NCBI RefSeq assembly: GCF_032362555.1
Contig: NC_083506.1
Location: 7,487,501-7,551,500 of the forward strand
Direction: 5' to 3'
Origin: Amyelois transitella
Lineage: Eukaryota; Arthropoda; Insecta; Lepidoptera; Pyralidae
DNA: 64,000 nucleotides
Within the stretch, counting starts at the first letter, position 1. The number at the start of each line of letters is the position of its first letter. The notes beneath the pieces are model-generated. The model saw only the letters and a list, made by a program, of their open reading frames with translations, had not been told where the DNA came from and searched no databases. The position numbers and the translations under genes were made by a program. Positions 59,543 to 64,000 of the stretch are shown here, in pieces.

Positions 59543-61869
59543 ATGGTGTGTTTTAATACAGATTTGTTTATGTATTTGTCATCAAAGTCAGTTTAATTAA
59601 AATAAATCGGTCGTAGAATACGATTAGTAGGTATAATAGTCATTGTCGCCCGCACTCTGTACGACCCCTTTGGGATATCCGTTTTAGGTCATCCATAAGT
59701 ACCTAAGGATAGTGTTCTTTTTTAAAAAAGTTGTTTAATTTCAACTGTTGAGCAATAATGTGTGTCAGAATGGCGGGTGTACCTCACGGATTTTAATATC
59801 TGTTTTGGATTAAAAACGTACCTGATGTGTACCTCAGTGTACCTCTCCTAAAAATCTGTGTACCTCCTTCTATGTAAAGATTTTAAATAAAATAGGTACA
59901 CCCGCCATCCTGACGTCAGGACCGCGGGTGTACTTCTAGTTAGCATATGTAGGTAAGTAAACTATATATGTAGATTTGGTACCTCTTGTGTACCTGCCGA
60001 AGCAAATATTAATTAAATAAAAAATATTAAGGGTGCTGAGAAAATGAAAAAAAAATTTTTTTCTATGACGTCATTTTTAGGGTTACGTACCCAAAGGGTA
60101 AAACGGGACCCTATTACTAAGCCTCCACTGTCTGTCTAGAGTCCGACTCACACTTGGCCGGTTTTTATTACATAAAAATAACTACAGTATTAATAACTTA
60201 AAATAAATTAAATTAATGACACCTGGTACAATTAATTTATTTTTAGTTACTTATACTGTAGTTATTTTTATAAAATAAAAACTACGTCAAAGACAAAAAA
60301 CTTTTTTTTTTTTCATTTTCTCAGCATCCTTAATATTTTTTATTTAATTAATATTTGCTTCGGCAGGTACACAAGAGGTACCAAATCTACATATATAGTT
60401 TACTTACCTACATATGCTAACTAGAAGTACACCCGCGGTCCTGACGTCAGGATGGCGGGTGTACCTATTTTATTTAAAATCTTTACATAGAAGGAGGTAC
60501 ACAGATTTTTAGGAGAGGTACACTGAGGTACACATCAGGTACGTTTTTAATCCAAAACAGATATTAAAATCCGTGAGGTACACCCGCCATTCTGACACAC
60601 ATCAATTAATGTGTGTCAGAATGGCGGGTGTACCTCACGGATTTTAATATCTGTTTTGGATTAAAAGTGTACCTCTCCTAAAAATCTGTGTACCTCCTTC
60701 TATGTAAAGATTTTAAATAAAATAGGTACACCCGCCATCCTGACGTCAGGACCGCGGGTGTACTTCTAGTTAGCATATGTAGGTAAGTAAACTATATATG
60801 TAGATTTGGTACCTCTTGTGTACCTGCCGAAGCAAATATTAATTAAATAAAAAATATTAAGGGTGCTGAGAAAATGAAAAAAAAATTTTTTTCTATGACG
60901 TCATTTTTAGGGTTACGTACCCAAAGGGTAAAACGGGACCCTATTACTAAGCCTCCACTGTCTGTCTAGAGTCCGACTCACACTTGGCCGGTTTTTATTA
61001 CATAAAAATAACTACAGTATTAATAACTTAAAATAAATTAAATTAATGACACCTGGTACAATTAATTTATTTTTAGTTACTTATACTGTAGTTATTTTTA
61101 TAAAATAAAAACTACGTCAAAGACAAAAAACTTTTTTTTTTTCATTTTCTCAGCATCCTTAATATTTTTTATTTAATTAATATTTGTTTCTGCAGGTACA
61201 CAAGAGGTACCAAATCTACATATACAGTTTACTTACCTACATATGCTAACTAGAAGTACACCCGCGGTCCTGACGTCAGGATGGCGGGTGTACCTATTTT
61301 ATTTAAAATCTTTACATAGAAGGAGGTACACAGATTTTTAGGAGAGGTACACTGAGGTACACATCAGGTACGTTTTTAATCCAAAACAGATATTAAAATC
61401 CGTGAGGTACACCCGCCATTCTGACACACATGAGCAATAAGACAAGTAGTTAAATTATTTTACACTGTTAAAAAGATTGTAAGTTTAATAGTTTTTTTAC
61501 TTTATAATGTGTGCCGTAGGTAAAATTAAATATTTTTAAATTTTTGTTAAAATTTTAATATAGATATTCATTTCTCTAATTTTCTAGGCAGCAGCTGAGC
61601 AAGCGTTTGCATCTATTTCTGCCGAAGAGTGGAAAAATTCTTGCAGCCATGTCATGAAAATAGAAAAAGAATATTATGAACGAGGGCAGACGCTATACGA
61701 AGACATAGACAGACTTGTAATAAACCTGCGAGATGACAGTAGTAGTATGAACGATTCCTCTAACCTAGACGAGATTGAGAATTTTGGAGAATGTACGAGT
61801 CAAGACACAGAACACTTCTCTGGTGTTGAAGTTTTAGACGAAAGTCTTCTGATTTCAGACTCTGATTAA
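59543..61869 (+). CDS. Candidate small gene: DDE-endonuclease C-terminal exon (or transposon remnant)
   Basis: The clear part is 61588-61869: a good acceptor (ctaattttctag) followed by 94 in-frame codons to TAA, beginning AAAEQAFASISAEEWKNSCSH and then VMKIEKEYYERGQ. The pattern W-x(4)-H-V-x-K-I-E-x(2)-Y, then a hydrophobic helix and a Ser/Asp-rich tail (RDDSSSMND; GVEVLDESLLISDSD), resembles the C-termini of IS630-type DDE endonucleases common in insect genomes. No catalytic DDE part is present. Upstream, an ATG at 59543-59545 directly abuts a GT and is in phase with this exon, which would give a 94-residue protein with the foldback pair inside its intron. That first exon is a hypothesis. 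The alternative is a 3' fragment of a dead transposon. Confidence 0.4.
59750..59757. repeat. Target-site duplication, left copy
   Basis: GAGCAATA at 59750-59757 recurs at 61432-61439, flanking the whole composite. Because the bordering bases are T and A on both sides, the duplication can be read as 8 to 10 bases. Confidence 0.85.
59758..60602. mobile_element. Foldback element, copy 1
   Basis: 845 bases with inverted arms of about 300 bases, nearly identical (I see one difference, 'ggtgctgag' versus 'ggatgctgag'), starting ATGTGTGTCAGAATGGCGGG. The arms contain internal direct 'gtgtacct' words and CRE-like palindromes (cctgacgtcagg). The centre holds a piece of repeat family F and a second, AT-rich inverted repeat (ataactacagtatta / actgtagttat). 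No open frame could encode a transposase, so it is non-autonomous. Confidence 0.9.
60609..61431. mobile_element. Foldback element, copy 2
   Basis: 823 bases, a near-duplicate of copy 1 in the same orientation, separated from it by only CAATTA (60603-60608). The left arm lacks about 23 bases present in copy 1 (the 'acgtacctgatgtgtacctcag' part); other differences are few, such as 'gtttctgcagg' for 'gcttcggcagg' in the right arm. The right flank carries the second GAGCAATA. Confidence 0.9.
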
Positions 61870-61959
61870 ATAATTTAATTCTTTGCATTTTGTTAGTTTT
61901 ATTACTTGCTCCCTATACCTGGTAATCATCGTCATCTAAGTTTAAATAATTATCTAGAT

Positions 61960-62100
61960 TAAATATCCTGTATTATTCCTGGTGTCACCCGTGTACCAAA
62001 TTTCATCAAAATCCGTCCCGTAGTTATAGCGTAAAAGAGTAACAAAAGTTCATTCATACAAACCTACATCCTGGCAAACTTTCGGATTTATAATATACAG
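61960..62100 (+). repeat. Repeat family C, 3' part
   Basis: 'gtgtaccaaatttcatcaaaatccgtcccgtagttatagcgtaaaagagtaacaaaag' and 'acaaactttcggatttataata'-type ending match the end of the copy at 25748-25930. Confidence 0.6.
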
Positions 62101-62127
62101 CTGCTCCTCGAGATAATACTCGCGTAT

Positions 62128-62235
62128 ACATACATACATACATAAAATCACGCCTCTTTCCCGAAAGGGTTGGCAGAGACTACCTCTTTCCACTTGCCAC
62201 GATCTCTGCATATTTGCTTCGCTTCATCCACAATA
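62128..62235 (+). repeat. Repeat family B copy
   Basis: A CATA microsatellite leads into 'aaaatcacgcctctttcccgaaagggttggcagagactacctctttccacttgccacgatctctgcat', matching 19008-19080. Confidence 0.8.
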
Positions 62236-63226
62236 AATATTGTATGAATATCGGGATAAAAAGCCTATATGTTATTCCTGAAACTCCTGCACTACCCATG
62301 TACAAATTTTATCAAAATTTTACGGTTTAAGGTGAGAGAATAACAAACTAAATATATTTTTTAAAAATTACTCCAACTATCAAAATAATTTTTGTTGCAG
62401 TATATGGGGTGACCACATTACACGACAGTGGCGCCCCTATTATTGTCACGTGTTTCTTGCCAAGCTGTACTTACATGGATGACTTCCCATTTCTAAATTC
62501 AGCAGAGCAGAAGTTACTATTCGTTGCGAAGAAATTAGCCACCGTAAAGCAACCAATTCTTGGCAAATTTTAACTATCTGCCGTAATATACCCACTTTCC
62601 ATTATGGGAAAACCTTCAAAAATTTATTCAAAAAGATAATCGAGCAAATTTCGAAGAAGTTGCACGGAAATCACAGTAATAATATGATCCAAATATCAAC
62701 AAACACCATAGTACTTGACAGCGAAAATTCTTGTATTGCAACGCGTGACGTCACACATTTTGATCGGTGTTCATTGTCACGTGACTTGAGGGTGAAATAT
62801 TTAATTACATTTTATTAAATAAAAAAATAATCCCTTGCTTATTGAGGAAAATATTGTGTTTTTTATTATTTTTACTAAAGAAACTACCTTTTCGTGGTAA
62901 AATTTTATACTTATGTGGGTACAGTCCACATCCGAATTCTCATAATTTTTAATTACGCGAAAGTTCTTCAAAAGCAAGTAGAACAGACGATATATAGTTA
63001 TGAGTTCGAGTCCTGGTCACTGACTACGCGAATTAGTTACAGCGGGACCTTTAGCTTGACGAATCTTTCTCATACACTCATCTTCCTTTCTCGCGATGCT
63101 ACAACCATGAATATAGTTTTAAAAAGGTTTTTCGTAAGGAGGAATACTCCTTCTGCCTATCCCTATTGGATAATTGGTATTTATATGGATATTAGTATAC
63201 ACTAAACGTTAAATATAACACTAAAA

Positions 63227-63306
63227 AGTTAAATAAATATATGGGTAGTAACGCTTATAATAATACTAGATATTATAAGCGTTATTACCCATATATTTAT
63301 TTAACT
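63227..63306. repeat. Snap-back hairpin
   Basis: Arms 63227-63262 and 63271-63306 are 36 bases each, complementary except for one position that would be a G-U pair in RNA, with an 8-base loop (atactaga). No clear target-site duplication. It could be a tiny foldback element or a miRNA-like precursor. Confidence 0.85.
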
Positions 63307-63915
63307 ATCTGACATACCTATCAGTAAAAAATTATGACCTTATAAGCATCGGAAAACTTAAATTGCTTATATATTTAACAACAGGTCTCGAAAAGATTTG
63401 ATTGGGTGTTTTATAATTTTGAATAAAAAAAAACTGTACGTCAAAAATAAGTTTGTACAAAAATACATTTTAACACACCTTGTACAGCATACAACGGAGA
63501 ATAACCACGACAGACCCTTCCACGCGTATAAGTCGCGGGCTACAGCTAGTTACTTATATTAAGAGTCTGGAGAAAGTACATCTTTCTCTATCCGGGTTAC
63601 ATACCCGGAAAAACTTTAGTTCTCGAGGAATTTGTGAAATATCAGTATTATTTTGTAGGTGACGCTAAATACGTAATTTTTGGTATATTATAATACAGCC
63701 TGAATAGCAGGTAAAAACTGAGTACTAATGCATTTGATATATTATTGTGACTTTATATATACAATAGGAGTGTACTTTTACTGTACCCAAATAAATATAA
63801 ATATATATAATGCGTTGAGTAAATACCGAGAAAATTAGGAAAAAAAATTTTATACCCTGCCATTTTTGTAAAGCAATCCTTCAAATTGACAACTTGTATA
63901 AACTTGGTAATTCTT

Positions 63916-64000
63916 ACATATAATCACGTCTCTCTCTCTCTCCCCTGTGGGGTAGACAGAGCCAGCAGTCTCGAAACAGATAGAGTCAAAGACTTAGTTC
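63916..64000 (-). repeat. Repeat family A fragment at right edge
   Basis: 'tacatataatcacgtctctc' then 'tggggtagacagagccagcagtctcgaaacag' is the family in reverse, with a TC expansion in the middle. It runs off the window. Confidence 0.7.

Larger units (their letters stand above)
61870..64000. other. Right-hand gene-free, repeat-rich region
   Basis: Beyond the candidate exon there is no supported gene. Family B and C repeats, a snap-back hairpin (63227-63306), a family C end near 63530 ('gtcgcgggctacagctag') and a family A fragment at the edge account for much of it. Open frames at 62894-63205 and 63480-63662 have no recognisable domain. Confidence 0.55.

Overview
The window is nuclear DNA from an insect, most likely a moth or butterfly (Lepidoptera). 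Genes are split by many small GT-AG introns, intergenic DNA is AT-rich, and at least six families of short interspersed repeats of a kind familiar from lepidopteran genomes recur on both strands. Exon models were built by hand by joining open frames at GT/AG sites with matching phase; all six main genes close into uninterrupted frames. Species was not determined.

Layout, left to right. 1-4445: gene-free, with two CpG-rich patches that could be promoters or non-coding first exons. 4446-7095 (+): an F-box/leucine-rich-repeat protein, 3 exons. 10059-20424 (-): heat shock factor (HSF), 8 exons, convergent with the F-box gene, with a second in-frame terminal exon at 11576-11700. 22873-26891 (+): very-long-chain trans-2,3-enoyl-CoA reductase (TECR/Sc2), 5 exons, head to head with HSF. 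27926-38609 (-): CFAP57 (WDR65), a ciliary WD40/coiled-coil protein, 22 exons per transcript chosen from 23, including a pair of 97-nt exons that look mutually exclusive. 42727-52667 (+): an unrecognised 495-residue protein with two NPF motifs, 5 exons and a 6.5-kb first intron. 54644-59224 (-): HEATR3/SYO1-like ribosomal-protein import chaperone, 8 exons, convergent with the NPF gene. 59543-61869 (+): a possible two-exon gene or transposon remnant resembling the C-terminus of insect DDE-type endonucleases. Its presumed intron holds a tandem pair of long foldback elements. 61870-64000: gene-free, rich in repeats.

The genes do not form a pathway: they are a stress transcription factor, a fatty-acid elongation enzyme, a cilium component, a ribosome-assembly chaperone, an F-box adaptor and an unknown scaffold. 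Most of the novelty lies in alternative exon choice (CFAP57, HSF), in candidate promoter signals (TATCGATA pair before HSF, an X-box-like site before CFAP57), and in palindromic or foldback DNA (17651-17723, 37652-37801, 59758-61431, 63227-63306). Identities come from recognising protein motifs, not from a database search.
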